This document shows, piece by piece, positions 29,062 through 38,404 of a DNA stretch of 64,000 nt. Under the pieces are notes generated by a model. It worked only from the letters and a program-made list of their open reading frames with translations, was not told where the DNA came from and did no database searches. Position numbers and translations under genes: made by a program. This DNA is from Pelagomonas calceolata (taxonomy: Eukaryota > Sar > Pelagophyceae > Pelagomonadales > Pelagomonadaceae). Location of the stretch: the NCBI GenBank assembly GCA_918797485.1, contig CAKKNE010000003.1, positions 4,464,001 through 4,528,000 of the forward strand. The letters are read 5' to 3'. Numbering within the stretch: the stretch's first letter is position 1; every line of letters begins with the position of its first letter.

Positions 29062-30300
29062 ATGCGCACTCGTGCCGCGGTGCTGCTCGGCGTCGCCCAC
29101 GCCTGGCATCCGGCCGTCCAGGGCGCCTGCACGCGTCAACGCCGGAGCCGCGACGCCGTCGTCTGGCTCGGCCAGCGAAAGCACTCGTCCTACGACGCGA
29201 GCCACGGCAACACGTTGAACGCGTCGCTCGCGTCCGTCGTCACCCACTACCGAGCGATCCGCGCGGCGGACGTGCTGATCTGGCACGAGGGCGATTTGAG
29301 TCGCTCGGACGTGGACTCCCCGTCCGAAGTGAACGTGCGGTTCTGCCGGCTCGCACCGCGCACGGGCTGGGGCCGCGGCCGGGGTCAGGATCGGATCCGG
29401 CCGCGAGAAACGCGCTGGTCCGAGGGCTACATGAGGATGATCCGGTTCTACGCCGTGACGGGCTGGGACACGCTCCGGCACCTGGGCTACGAGTGGTGGA
29501 TGCGCATGGACGACGACTCGTTTTTTCTCTCCAACATCGATTACAACGTCTTTGACGCGATGCGGGGCGGCGGGTACGTCTACGGGTTCCGCGCGCTGTC
29601 GCGCGAGTGCGACCGCATGTTCGGGGCCTTCGTGGACGTGTACCGGGAGGACCACGGCCTCCCGCCGTTGCTGGACGACGGGACGATCTTCTGCGAGCGG
29701 GTCCCGAAGCACTGTTCGCGCGACGGCCGGCCGCTGCGGCGCCAGACGCGCCGCGCCGCGTCGCGCCGACGCGGAGCGCGACCTGAGATTCGATGGCCGC
29801 GCAGGTTCCGCGCGCGGCCCTACTGCGAGGGCCCCGGCCGCGTCGGCTTCTACAACAACTGGTTCGTGTCTTCGATCGAGTGGTGGACCTCGGAGCCGGT
29901 CTCGAAATTTCGGCGGGCCTTCGACGCGTCGGCCTTAATCTTTAGCCACCGGCACAACGACCTCATCTTTCAGAGCGCCGCCGTGCGGCTGTTGTTAGCT
30001 CGCGAGAGGTGGCGGCGGTTCGCCGACTTTTCGTACCAGCACCACACGGTACGCGACGGCAGGGTCACGTGGGGCGGCCTGGAGACGGGCTACGACGACC
30101 CCGACGCCAAGCGGACGGTGACGGACTACCTTAGGCGGTGGCACGCGCACAACCCCGTCTCGTCCAAGAAATGCCGCGTGCAGCTGACGCGGAACGACTC
30201 CCGCTTCTACGACGTCGCCTACGTGCCGCACGGGCGGACGCGGTGGGGGGTCCCCGCGGCGCCCTACTGCCCGAAGGCGGGCCGGGCGCCGCTCTGGTAA
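29062..30300 (+). CDS. GT15-family (KRE2/MNT1) alpha-1,2-mannosyltransferase-like
   Basis: 412 codons open, 383 residues if the candidate intron is removed. GT15 features: Y-x-x-M-x-R-F (YMRMIRFYAVTG), the E-x-W-W-x-x-D-D-D-S signature EWWMRMDDDSFF near residues 143-154, VYGFRAL, NNWFVSSIEWW, and PVHS-equivalent FQSAAV. GT15 enzymes are type II Golgi proteins that transfer mannose from GDP-Man to N- or O-glycans. The N-terminus has only a weak hydrophobic stretch. The 29-codon segment SRDGRPLRR... RWPRRF is absent from the family and looks like an unspliced introner. Confidence 0.87.
   Translation: MRTRAAVLLGVAHAWHPAVQGACTRQRRSRDAVVWLGQRKHSSYDASHGNTLNASLASVVTHYRAIRAADVLIWHEGDLSRSDVDSPSEVNVRFCRLAPRTGWGRGRGQDRIRPRETRWSEGYMRMIRFYAVTGWDTLRHLGYEWWMRMDDDSFFLSNIDYNVFDAMRGGGYVYGFRALSRECDRMFGAFVDVYREDHGLPPLLDDGTIFCERVPKHCSRDGRPLRRQTRRAASRRRGARPEIRWPRRFRARPYCEGPGRVGFYNNWFVSSIEWWTSEPVSKFRRAFDASALIFSHRHNDLIFQSAAVRLLLARERWRRFADFSYQHHTVRDGRVTWGGLETGYDDPDAKRTVTDYLRRWHAHNPVSSKKCRVQLTRNDSRFYDVAYVPHGRTRWGVPAAPYCPKAGRAPLW
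29718..29804 (+). mobile_element. Candidate in-frame introner in the GT15 gene
   Basis: 87 nt (29 codons). Its right end GAGATTCGATGGCCGCGCAG closely matches the end of the 13340-13413 introner (CAGATTTGATTGCCGCGCAG). Flanks TTCGCGCG and TTCCGCGCG are similar. Only GC donors are available in phase. Because it is a multiple of three and open, retention is also possible. Confidence 0.55.
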
Positions 30301-31355
30301 GAGTGTAGCCGCCCCGGCCTGCGTCGAGGCGTCGCAGCGGGGCTGCTCTCGCCTCTACGCCACCGCTGGCACACAGTTCTCAGTGTCGCGTCGACGGCCG
30401 CACAGCAAGGCGACATGTCCAGGCGCGTGGCCTAGAAATCGTCGGGCATGCGAACTTGAAGTCAAGGTGGATAGTCTTACACCGGATTTGGAGCTCCGAG
30501 TCCAGTCACGGTCACTGTAGGTACCTAGTGCATCCGAGTCTCGCGACCGAGCAAGTGTAGTAGTAGCCTGAGTATACTAGTAGACTCAAATTTAGAGAGT
30601 CACTGAGTGGGAGATACATATCTCAGGCTACTAGTAGGGTAGGAACTTGAAGGGCTAGAGGATTTCTCTCTCTCTAGTACCGTAGTTTATAATACAACAC
30701 TCTCGGCGTAGTGGGTTTGGCCCAGTCTCTGACTGGTTTGCTTGCCACTTCTAGGCTGCATTCACTGTAACTTGAAACTTAGGCCCGACTCGTCACTTGT
30801 ACTATAAGGTTCATACGTAAAGGTCCATGTGCTGTCAGTTGGATAAGCTTGGAGATTACATGCGACGCCTGTATCATGTATAAGGCGTGCTAGGCTGTCA
30901 AATGACTCATTGGCTCTTTCAGCAAGCATGGATTCTCTGTCCCGTAGCTTCGGTATGTGCTGGTGTCTAATGAGCTCAGGCTGGGCCCGGGTGCAGCAAG
31001 TGCACAATGCAGCTGTGGTAGCTAGGTCTCTCGGGTGTCAATGTGACACGGAGATGCCAACAGGAAGGACTCTCACTGAAACGTGAGAGTGTGGGAACCC
31101 CCTCAACCCTGAGAAGACAGAGTTGGAATAAAGGAGATTAAGAGGGAGGGAGAAGGAAGTATCCTAAGATACAGGCCACTAGCCTCTGATATCTACTAGA
31201 ACCTGAGAGGAGCTCTAGATAAAGGTAACTACAGCATCCCAGCACAATCGCTGTATACTTTACATAACGCTGCGACATACTCTTGCTAGTACCGACGGCA
31301 CCTCGAGGCAGCAGGAGGCACGCGGGAGACCGCTCAGCCTAAGTAATCGAGGCCC
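30301..31355. other. Repeat-filled intergenic region
   Basis: About 30559-30690 is a rearranged R1: its left half is in reverse orientation, followed by a forward block (TTATAATACAACACTCTCGG, GTTTGGCCCAGTC). R2 copy 2 is at 31091-31256, followed directly by an R1 right end (TACATAACGCTGCGACATAC, to about 31290). No gene seen. Confidence 0.65.
31091..31256 (+). repeat. Dispersed repeat R2, copy 2, joined to an R1 end
   Basis: Same sequence as 25708-25867 with a short insertion; continues without a gap into the terminal 34 bp of R1. This suggests R1 and R2 are parts of one longer element. Confidence 0.88.
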
Positions 31356-33209
31356 ATGCGCAGAGGCAACGCGTCAGCGCCGCCACGCGTCTCGGGACGG
31401 CAAGGGCAACGGGATGCCGACGCCGAGGCCCAGCTGTCCAGGCTGGGCCTGGTCCTGGCGGTGCTCGCCGTGGCCGCGAACGGCTGCGTCCAGCCCGACG
31501 AGTGGTTTCAAAGTGTGGAGATTGCGGCTCGCGACGTGTTCGGCGCCAAGATCTGGACGCCCTGGGAGTTTGGCGGCTCCGCCGCGCTGGGCGACGCGGT
31601 GCACGAGCCGTGCCGGTCCGTGAGCTTTCCCGCTGTGGCAGCGCACGCTCCTCTGTTTCTGCTGCGCCTCTGTGGCGGGTCCATCGCTTGGCCGCGACTC
31701 ATCATGATGATACCGCGGCTCTGGGCCCTCGTCATCAGCATACTGGTGCACGACCGCCTACTCGGAGAGGTGTGGCGCGCGGCGGGCCTCGACGACGAGG
31801 GCGTCCGCGTCGCGAGAGCGCTGCGCCGGACGTCCTGGGCGTGCCTCGTGCTCGAGACGCGGCCCTTCTCGAACGTCTACGAGACGTTCGGCCTGGCGCG
31901 GACCCGGCGTGGAAACTCGCGCTCGCCGACTGGAGGTGGTGCCTCCGCGCCGATGGGCGAGATAACGCGGCGATGACGTGTCGACGTGTCGAGCCGCCGT
32001 CGACGCACGCGAGGACCGTCGGGAAAGTGCGTCGCGGTCACTGGCCGTGTCCGCGCAGGCGCTCTGCGCGCGCCTCGCCGCCGAGGGTCGGAGCGCGGCG
32101 CTGGGCGCCGCGACGGCGGTCGTCTGCTGGTGGCGGTTTGACTTCGCCGCCTTCGCCGCGCCGCTGGGCCTGTACTGCGTTGCGTCTTCGTCCAAGAGTA
32201 CCGCGAAAGCCATCGCGACGGGCCTCGCGACGTTCGCGGCCGGCGCTGGGCTCCTCGTCCTGGGCGACACCCTCTATTTCAACTCGATCGATGGCTCCGT
32301 CGTCGTCGCGCCAGTGTGCAAGTCAACTTTCGCGGCGCCTTCGTGCTGAATCATCGCGCCCACCTCCACGCCGTCGACGCGATACCTGCTCGATGGCGTG
32401 GACGGGGCGGCTCGCTAGCGCTCACGTACCCGACTCACTGGTTGATTTGCACGTAGGTCGCGCCGTGGCGCAACTTCCTCTTCAACGCTTCGACGGAAAA
32501 TTTGCGACGGTTCGGCCTGCACCCGCGCTGGTTCCACTTGGTTGTAAACGCGCCCTTCCTCTACGGGCCGCTCCTGCTCTTTTTGGGAGGCGCTCGCAAA
32601 AGGAGTCCCTTCGGTAAAGCGCTCGACGCCTCCGCGGTCCTGGGCCTCGCGGCGCTCTCGGTGGCGCCACATCAGGAGCCGCGCTTCCTGCTGCCGACGG
32701 CCTGCGCCGTCTTCGCGCGGGCGGCGCCGCGCGTCGCACGATTGAAGTGGAAGCGGAAGTTTTACATGTTTTGGCTGGTATTCCATCTAGCCGTTGCCGG
32801 CTTCTACACCACGATCCACCAGGCTGGCCTCGTGCCGCTGCTCCGGCGCGTCGGCGCGGCGCGCGGCGCCTGCGACCACGTCGCGTTCGTGGGCACCTAT
32901 TTGCCGCCTTATTCGGTGGCGGGGCCGCGCGCCGGCGCGGAGCTGTTCCTGCACGACTTCGAGAACGACGCCGCGGGCCTCGGCCGGCGCGTCGCGGCCC
33001 TGAAGCGCGAGCTCGACGGCGGCGCCTACGGACGGTGCGCGTCGCGGCGTTTGTACGTCGCGGTGGCGGCGCCCGCGCTGCCGGCGGCGCGCGCCGCGTT
33101 TCCCCGGCTGGGCGCCGCGGTCGCTTCGTTCGCACCCCACTTCTCGGGCGAGCTCCCGCCGGCGTCGTTCTCCCAGCTCGTGCTGGGGCTCTACGAGGCG
33201 CGCTTCTGA
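31356..33209 (+). CDS. PIGZ: PIG-Z/SMP3, GPI mannosyltransferase 4
   Basis: Adds the fourth, side-branch mannose to GPI-anchor precursors in the ER. Exons 31356-31895, 32059-32304 and 32457-33209 give 512 residues, all junctions in phase 0. Visible: VQPDEWFQSVE (HPDE-type catalytic loop with Gln for His) near 45-55, TPWEF, ETFGLALCARLAAEG, VVVAPWRNFLFN, and VAPHQEPRFLLP, which is the PIG-Z/SMP3 form (PIG-B has HKEFRF); also TIHQAGLVPLL and GTYLPPYSV. About ten hydrophobic segments. Both junction motifs, ETFGLA and VVVAPW, are rebuilt only by splicing. Confidence 0.9.
31896..32058 (+). mobile_element. Introner-like intron 1 of PIG-Z, GC donor
   Basis: 163 nt. Only one GC and no GT begins a codon in the possible window. 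Left part GCGCGGACCCGGCGTGGAAACTC has the layout of the 14591 element (8-bp flank, then CC-GCGYGGAAA). Right end GTGTCCGCGCAG. Flanks GCGCGGAC and GCGCTCTG have diverged. Confidence 0.65.
32305..32456 (+). mobile_element. Introner C in PIG-Z, exact duplication, opposite orientation to A and B
   Basis: Element 32313-32456 (144 bp) between GTCGCGCC at 32305-32312 and 32457-32464. Ends AGTGTGCAAGTCAAC and GTTGATTTGCACGTAG. The core (CTGAATCATCGCG, CCTCCACGCCGTCGACGCG, CCTGCTCGATGGCGTGG) matches introners A and B but about 55 bp of their right half is missing. Here the core reads in the sense of the host gene, in A and B antisense. Confidence 0.93.
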
Positions 33210-33302
33210 GGTTTTTGTGAATGTAGAGGAAACTACACTAACTGTTACTCCTAGTACTACTAGTAGTCTACTAGTAGTAGTACTTCTAGTATTTATAACG
33301 AG

Positions 33303-35115
33303 CTACCGCCGAACCAGCTTCCGCAACCAACGCGGCTTCGACACGACATCCAGCGCGGGGCCGAGCCACGCGTCGACCCACCGCTCCGCGCCGTACCAGT
33401 CATCTGTCGGCACGGAGGTCCCGGCGACGTTGATCGAGTGGCGGCAGGGCAGCGTGAGCTGTAGGTCGGCCTCGGGGAGGTGGGCGGCGGACAACGGTAC
33501 CACGGAGTCGCCGAGACCCTCCGGGTTGCCGGACACGCGGCCGTACGCGTCGGCCGCCGTCGCCGCCTCGACGTCGCCGCCTCGATCGCCTCTGATCGCG
33601 TCCGACGCCACCGTGATGAGAGCAACGTCCGGCCACGCGGCGCCTGCAACATCCGCCAGCACCCCCCTCGTCGCGCAGGGCGTCCCTTCCGGCGGAGGCA
33701 CGTGCGGCGCCCCGAGAGTCACGACGCCGACGGTCCGCGCGGCCACCTGTGTGGAAATCAAAATTTTACGGCGCGTTCGTGCTGAATCATCGCGTCGTCC
33801 TCCACGCCATCGACGCGACGCCTGCTCGATGGCGTGGCGATGCCGGTTCCTCACCGCTCGACCGAGCCAGGACGGCTGCGTCATCGCCGAGAAATGACTT
33901 AGTGAAGAATTGTCGGGTGCACCCGACGCACTGGTTGATTTCCACACAGGCGGCCACGGCCCCGTCCAGCAGACACGCGAGCTTCGCGAGCCAGCCGCCC
34001 GCGGAGTGCCCGACCAGTAGCACGGGGCCGTCCACCTTTCCTAGCGTCTCGGAGACCTTGTCGGCGTACCAGCGGAACGCCGGGCTCGTCCGCCGGGCCT
34101 TCTCGAACAGCAGGAAGTCGGGGTCGCGCCCCCCCCGCGTGAGCACCTGGAGCCAGTCGCCCCGCGCGACCGGCACGACCTCGACGCGGAAGCCGCGCCG
34201 GCCCAGCGCGGCCGCGAGGCCCGTCTCCTCAGGAAGCCCCAGCGGCGTCGCGTAGTCCGCGGCGTCGTTGCCGAAGCCTGCGCGGGGCGCCGTCGGCGCG
34301 AATTCATACCGCACGAAGGCGCCGGCCCCGGACCCGGCAGGACCACGACCGTCGGCGGATTCACGAGCGGCGCGCGCGCCTTCGGGGTCGGCGCCCGGCC
34401 CGCGAGCCGGCCGGGCCAGAACTCCGGCTCGACGATTTCCTCGACTTCCTGGGCCGCCGGTGTCAAGAGCTGCAACAGGGCCTCGCCCGCCGAGAGCGCC
34501 CACGTCTCGTCGTAGGAGGAAATGCGGCCGCCTGCGTCGTAGGAAGAGGTTCGGGCGCGGCCCAGGGTTTGTAACAAACGCGGACGGCGCGCCGGCCCCG
34601 TTAAGCGTGTACGTCGTCGTGCCGTTCAGGTCCAGGCGCGGCCGCCAGGGGAGAGCTAGGGTCCCGACCATGCGCCACGACGCGGTGATCGCGGTCCCGT
34701 CCACGGCGAGGGCGTAGAGGTCGACGCGCCTCCGCTCCGACGGGACGAAGCGCTCGATCCACGGGTCGAGGTTTCTCAGGTTCGCTTCGAAGACGTCCAG
34801 GCCCCGGAAGGACAGCGTCGGGTCCGTGAAGACGCACGCCTCGTCGTACAGTTCGGGCGTGATCCTGCCGGACCAGAGGTACTCGTTCCTGAAATCGTCG
34901 GCGAGGCCCGCCTTGACCTGCTGCGGCGTCAGGCTCGCGAAGCGGCGCGGCCGCTTTTTGTTCGCCGGTTTCGCGCCGCCGTTCAGGTTCACGAGCTGCG
35001 TGAGGCCCGAGACGATGGTCTTGGTCGCGGCCGACGTGCTGCCGTAGCCGCGGCCCTGGGAGAGGGCGGTGGCGGGCAACACGCATGCGAGGAGCCTCAG
35101 CGGCGCGTCAACCAT
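33303..35115 (-). CDS. DUF2358 / alpha-beta hydrolase fusion, probably plastidic
   Basis: Four proposed exons (35115-34593, 34531-34334, 34277-33958, 33746-33303) join to 494 residues. N-terminal SnoaL/NTF2-like DUF2358: LADDFRNEYLWSGRI, FTDPTLSFRGLDVF, WRMVGTLALPWRPRLDLNG, GRISSYDETWALS. Then an alpha-beta hydrolase: TVVVLPGFGND (oxyanion strand), LLVGHSAGGWLAKL (nucleophile elbow), VVTLGAPH, GDSVVPL and a late CRHSINVAG giving a possible catalytic His. The three introns are 61 nt (GC-AG, no in-phase GT), 56 nt (GT-AG) and introner B. The N-terminus (MVDAPLRLLACVLPATALS) looks like a signal peptide. Lipase or esterase activity is likely; substrate unknown. Confidence 0.8.
33747..33957 (-). 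mobile_element. Introner B: 203-bp TIR transposon serving as an intron
   Basis: Element 33747-33949 between GCGGCCAC at 33739-33746 and 33950-33957 (GTGGCCGC in gene sense). Perfect 15-bp inverted ends CTGTGTGGAAATCAA / TTGATTTCCACACAG. It aligns with introner A over nearly its whole length, including GAGAAATGACTTAGTGAAG and CGGGTGCACCCGAC. Removal restores DGAVAARTVGVVTLGAPH. Confidence 0.95.
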
Positions 35116-35366
35116 GCCGTGTGTGTGGCAGTAAAGATGAGTGGCTGGTCAATCTCAGGCACGCAAGGAAATTGGCTGTATGCCCTGAGGGGGCCAAAGC
35201 GGCTCCGCCTCGCTGCAATGGCTGTCGACGTAGAAACCCGCGAGCTCTCAAATAATTTTGCAGACTAGGCTAGCGACCCGTAAGACACTAGGCATCCAGG
35301 CAAGCGGTCCCAGACGCAGGCTAATATACCCACCAAGAATTATCAGCTAGTAGCAAGCGCAAAGAG
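35116..35366. other. Divergent intergenic region
   Basis: Between the minus-strand hydrolase and the plus-strand 35367 gene. Contains one CTAGCGACCCGTAAGACACT short repeat at about 35267. No other feature seen. Confidence 0.4.
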
Positions 35367-36080
35367 ATGAGGTTCGCGCCCCTGCTGGGTGCCACGGCAG
35401 CGCTCCGAGCCCCACCGCGCCTTCCACGGCGCCTGCCGTGCCGCGCCTCGAGCGGTGCCTCGGTCGACGTCGCGGCGGCGTCCAACAAGCTCGACGGCGT
35501 CCTGCCGCTCGCCTACGGCGCCGCGTCCGCCGCCCTGGTCGCCAAGTCGTTTAAGTTGCGCCGCGCGCCGCCCGAGGCCGCAGTGTGCTGCGCGCTGGCG
35601 GCGCTCGCGACCATCACGCACGCGCCCACGGCGCGGACGCAGCTAAAATCGGTCCGGCGCGCGCGAGAAACCGCCAGGGCCGAGGTCTCGCAACGGGGCG
35701 GCGCCGAGAAGCGCTACAACGCCCGAGCGTGGCGGCGCGCCGTGGTGTTGCGACTGGCGGCGCAGTGGGCCGGCCTCCTCCGAACGATCCTGGGGGAGGA
35801 CGTCTTTGTGGGCGCGGCGACGGTGCTCGGCGCGAACGCGGGATTTTGGTTGACGGGGGGCGCGCACCGGCGTCACGACGCGTCCGGGTCGTTCACGCCC
35901 GTGCCCTACGCGACGGCGTTCCTGGTGTTCGTCATCGACGCCGCAATCGTGGGCTGCGCGCTGCTGGCGGCGCGGCGGCCCCCGGGCTACGCGCGCGCGT
36001 TCTACGCGTCCGTCGTGGTCGCGGCGTGCGGGTTTGGGGTCCTGGAAATGCTACCCCGGTGGCTGCGTAAAGGAAAGTAG
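35367..36080 (+). CDS. Unrecognised membrane protein, possibly plastid-targeted
   Basis: 237 residues, single exon. N-terminus MRFAPLLGATAALRAPPRLP is Arg- and Ala-rich like a transit sequence. Hydrophobic segments occur at LPLAYGAASAALVA, AAVCCALAALATITH, VVLRLAAQWAGLL, the stretch FVGAATVLGANAGFWL, AFLVFVIDAAIVGCALLAA and FYASVVVAACGFGVL, so about five or six membrane passes. A charged stretch (RARETARAEVSQRGGAEKRYNARAW cut here as two blocks) separates the first pair from the rest. No family recognised. Its stop lies 4 bp from the convergent stop of the next gene. Confidence 0.55.
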   Translation: MRFAPLLGATAALRAPPRLPRRLPCRASSGASVDVAAASNKLDGVLPLAYGAASAALVAKSFKLRRAPPEAAVCCALAALATITHAPTARTQLKSVRRARETARAEVSQRGGAEKRYNARAWRRAVVLRLAAQWAGLLRTILGEDVFVGAATVLGANAGFWLTGGAHRRHDASGSFTPVPYATAFLVFVIDAAIVGCALLAARRPPGYARAFYASVVVAACGFGVLEMLPRWLRKGK

Positions 36081-36084
36081 TTTA

Positions 36085-36696
36085 CTAGTAGGCCGCCTTG
36101 TGCTCCGCGATGCGCGGCCCGTGGAGCCATCGCTGCGACGCCACGAGCGGGTTGGCGATGGACTTCGAGCGGAGCTGGCGCGCGTTGCTCCGCTTCTTCA
36201 GGAACCAGCCCTCGGCGTCGCGGACCTGCTCGGGCAGGGTCAGCTGATACAAATTCGTGTCGACCTCGGCCATGAGCGTCCGCAGCCGACTCTCGGCCTC
36301 GGCGTCCGTCCGGTCGGCCCGCGGCTTCGCTTCGTACCGGGACGGCTTCGGGATGACCGGCCGCCGCTTGCGGAGCGACAGGTCGCGCGCGCGCCGGGCC
36401 TCCCAGGTCCCCGGGTGCTCGCGCGCGGATTTCGTGGGCCCCACGGGCTCCTCCTCGTCCCCGTGGTGGTCGTGGTGCACCTTGTGCCGGGCCCGCCGCT
36501 TCTTCACCTGCGTGTGCGCTCTCCCGAGCTGGGCGTCCACGAGGTGCATGTGCGCCGCGAGCACCTTCCGCTGTTCCGCTAAATCAACCGCTACCCGCTG
36601 CTTGTCCATTCGGCCCCGCGCGAGCATGGCACTGGTCACGTCCGTCTCTTGCTCCGGGACGACGATGCCATGCTTGCGTTGGCGCTCCTCCTCCAT
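36085..36696 (-). CDS. Charged helical protein, no family recognised
   Basis: About 203 residues from Met at 36696. The upstream CCCTCCAG just before the ATG on this strand looks like a splice acceptor, so a first exon may lie beyond the R1 copy at 36713-36919. Composition: Arg/Lys/Glu/His-rich with MDKQRVAVDLAEQRKVLAAHM, KKRRARHKVHHDHHG, and a C-terminal part (LRTLMAEVDTNLYQLTLPE, NPLVASQRWLHGPRI) that is less biased. No membrane segment. Could be a basic-body or cytoskeletal protein, but that is a guess. Confidence 0.5.
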   Translation of the reverse strand: MEEERQRKHGIVVPEQETDVTSAMLARGRMDKQRVAVDLAEQRKVLAAHMHLVDAQLGRAHTQVKKRRARHKVHHDHHGDEEEPVGPTKSAREHPGTWEARRARDLSLRKRRPVIPKPSRYEAKPRADRTDAEAESRLRTLMAEVDTNLYQLTLPEQVRDAEGWFLKKRSNARQLRSKSIANPLVASQRWLHGPRIAEHKAAY

Positions 36697-36712
36697 CTGG
36701 AGGGCTGGCAGA

Positions 36713-36919
36713 GTAGCAAGGTGGGTATGCAGCGTTATGTAAAGTAGCAAGGTCCTAGCTCTCCAGCCAAAGACTGGGCCTAACCCACTACGAGAGTGTT
36801 GTAATGAAAGTTGGAATACACAACAAAGCAGTGCCAAGAGCACAACAATGTATAGACTCAAATTAGAGGGAGATACATATCTAGGGAAGTGCTAGAGGGT
36901 TTCTCTCTCTCTACTCAGG
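36713..36919 (-). repeat. Dispersed repeat R1, reverse-strand copy
   Basis: Reads, reversed, from GAGTAGAGAGAGAGAAACCC through ATATGTATCTCCCTC, TTTGAGTCTATACAT, AACACTCTCGTAGTGGGTTA and ACATAACGCTGCATAC to CTTGCTAC. About 30 bp differ in the middle from the 15213 copy. Confidence 0.8.
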
Positions 36920-37498
36920 CTCCCTCTGGACGGAACGTTGGCGTCCGCCCGAAGCCTCTTCTGCCCGGGGTACGTACCTCACCGCAGCTCAGAATTGTGA
37001 AGCTCAAAATGCCATATGATAATTTTTTTTCCCCTTCAAGTTGAGTTGTTATGTCGAACAGTCTTTGCCCTGTGTGATGGTATTCGCGAACCCTTCATCA
37101 GAAAAGAGGTGTAGGTTCTTACAGAAGTTTATGAACTCTCTCTAGGAGCTTGGAACTCACGGCGGCGGCTGAGATAGTCTGCCGAGCAGCTACCTTAAAA
37201 TACACCAACTAGTTTTGGTTTACGGTGCTTACTTGCGCGTTGCGTGTGTGGTGTGTCTAAGTGTATAAGAAAGGGTATAGAATAAGGGGATGGATTTCGC
37301 CCTATTTCAAGTTATCGCACCCCGACTCGGAAGAGTTCAACCGCATTTTACATAATGCGCGACCCGACGCCCTGGAGATCCAGGACATCGTCCAATTCTA
37401 CTTCGTGCTGCTCGGCCGCATCGAGAAGCACATCGCTGCCAAGTCCGCCGTCGCTATCGTGGACTAGGGCTGCAAGACTACTAGACTTCGGTCGGTTC
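36920..37498. other. Intergenic with one short unassigned ORF
   Basis: 37261-37467 (+) is a 68-codon ORF (MYKKGYRIRGWISPYF ... AVAIVD) with a natural amino-acid mix (FNRILHNARPDALEIQDIVQ). It could be a fragment or an exon. Nothing else seen. Confidence 0.35.
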
Positions 37499-38404
37499 TT
37501 ACTTCGGCGCCTCAACGCGCGACGGGGCAGGAGTGCCGCCTACCCACCGCCCCGACGAGTTCGCGTCGACGATGGATTGCGCGCCGGCGAGCGCCGCGCA
37601 GAGCGCGCCCGGCTTCGTTCGGCAGTCCGCCGCGGACGCTCGCAACGGGAGCAGCGCCACGACGGCCGCCGCCGCGACCGCGCCCAGCAGGCGCTTGAGG
37701 CCGCCGCGCCCCGGTTTCCGCGGCGCCGGCACGTCCCCGGGCGCGCGCGCCCGACCCTCGGTCGTGATCAGGCCCCGCTCGCGCAGGTCGCCCGTCGTCG
37801 CGTGCGACGCGTCGAACCCGGCCACGCCGTCGACGACGCGACACACGTACACTTCGTGGTCCCCGCAATCGACCGGCTCGCCGACGGCTTCGAGGCTCAC
37901 GTAGGCGGCGCACCTCGGCAGGACGCGCTCGTCCCAGTCGCTCGACTCCCACGCAAACCCCGCGCCGTAGCACGCCGCCGCCTTGTCCGCGTCCGCCGCG
38001 GACGTGCCGCCGAGCGCATACACGAGGGGCGCGTGCTCCGGCCGCAGCAGCTGCAGCACGCCGCGCCGCCGCCTCGCAAAGTTGGCTCGACTGACCGTGC
38101 TCTTGAACAGGCTCAGGGCCCACCTCCGCTCGGGCCGGATGCCCACGGGCGTCGCATACGTCACGACGTTCATGTTCGTGTCGCCCGCCTCGTCGAGCGT
38201 CGCGAGCGAGTAGACGGGGCCGTCCAGCAACGGGGCCACCGTCCTCGGCACGGGCTCGTCGTACTCGTCCTCCGCGAGGCAGTCGTCGAGGCAGTCGGCG
38301 TCGTCGACCTCGTCCGAGCGGAGCGGTCCTTGCAGCGGGCTCCGTAGTAGTGGCGGCACGAATCCGAGCGCGGGCGTGGCGAGGACGAGGGCGAGGCAGC
38401 GCAT
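37499..38404 (-). CDS. Flavin-reductase-like protein, plastid-targeted
   Basis: 301 residues, one exon. Start MRCLALVLATPALGFVPP is a signal peptide with an ASAFAP-like motif (ALGFVP), which marks plastid import in algae with red-derived plastids. Residues about 60-200 fit the FMN-binding split-barrel/flavin reductase fold: VYSLATLDEAGDTNMNVVTYATPVGIRPERRWALSLFK (quoted in parts: NMNVVTYATPVG, RWALSLFK), YVSLEAVGEPVDCGDHEVYV and VCRVVDGVAGF. These match NADH:FMN oxidoreductase-like proteins that bind FMN. The C-terminus has a hydrophobic helix (LLGAVAAAAVVALLPL) followed by a short Cys-containing tail, suggesting thylakoid or envelope anchoring. The enzymatic substrate is unknown. Confidence 0.8.
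   Translation of the reverse strand: MRCLALVLATPALGFVPPLLRSPLQGPLRSDEVDDADCLDDCLAEDEYDEPVPRTVAPLLDGPVYSLATLDEAGDTNMNVVTYATPVGIRPERRWALSLFKSTVSRANFARRRRGVLQLLRPEHAPLVYALGGTSAADADKAAACYGAGFAWESSDWDERVLPRCAAYVSLEAVGEPVDCGDHEVYVCRVVDGVAGFDASHATTGDLRERGLITTEGRARAPGDVPAPRKPGRGGLKRLLGAVAAAAVVALLPLRASAADCRTKPGALCAALAGAQSIVDANSSGRWVGGTPAPSRVEAPK

Noticed and set aside
31356-33209. PIG-B (GPI mannosyltransferase 3) as the identity of this gene
   Set aside because: PHQEPRFLLP, HQAGLVP and TYLPP fit PIG-Z/SMP3 rather than PIG-B (HKEFRF).
36720-36920. N-terminal extension of the 36085 protein through R1
   Set aside because: The open frame there is repeat sequence with hydrophobic nonsense, and a splice acceptor precedes Met 36696.
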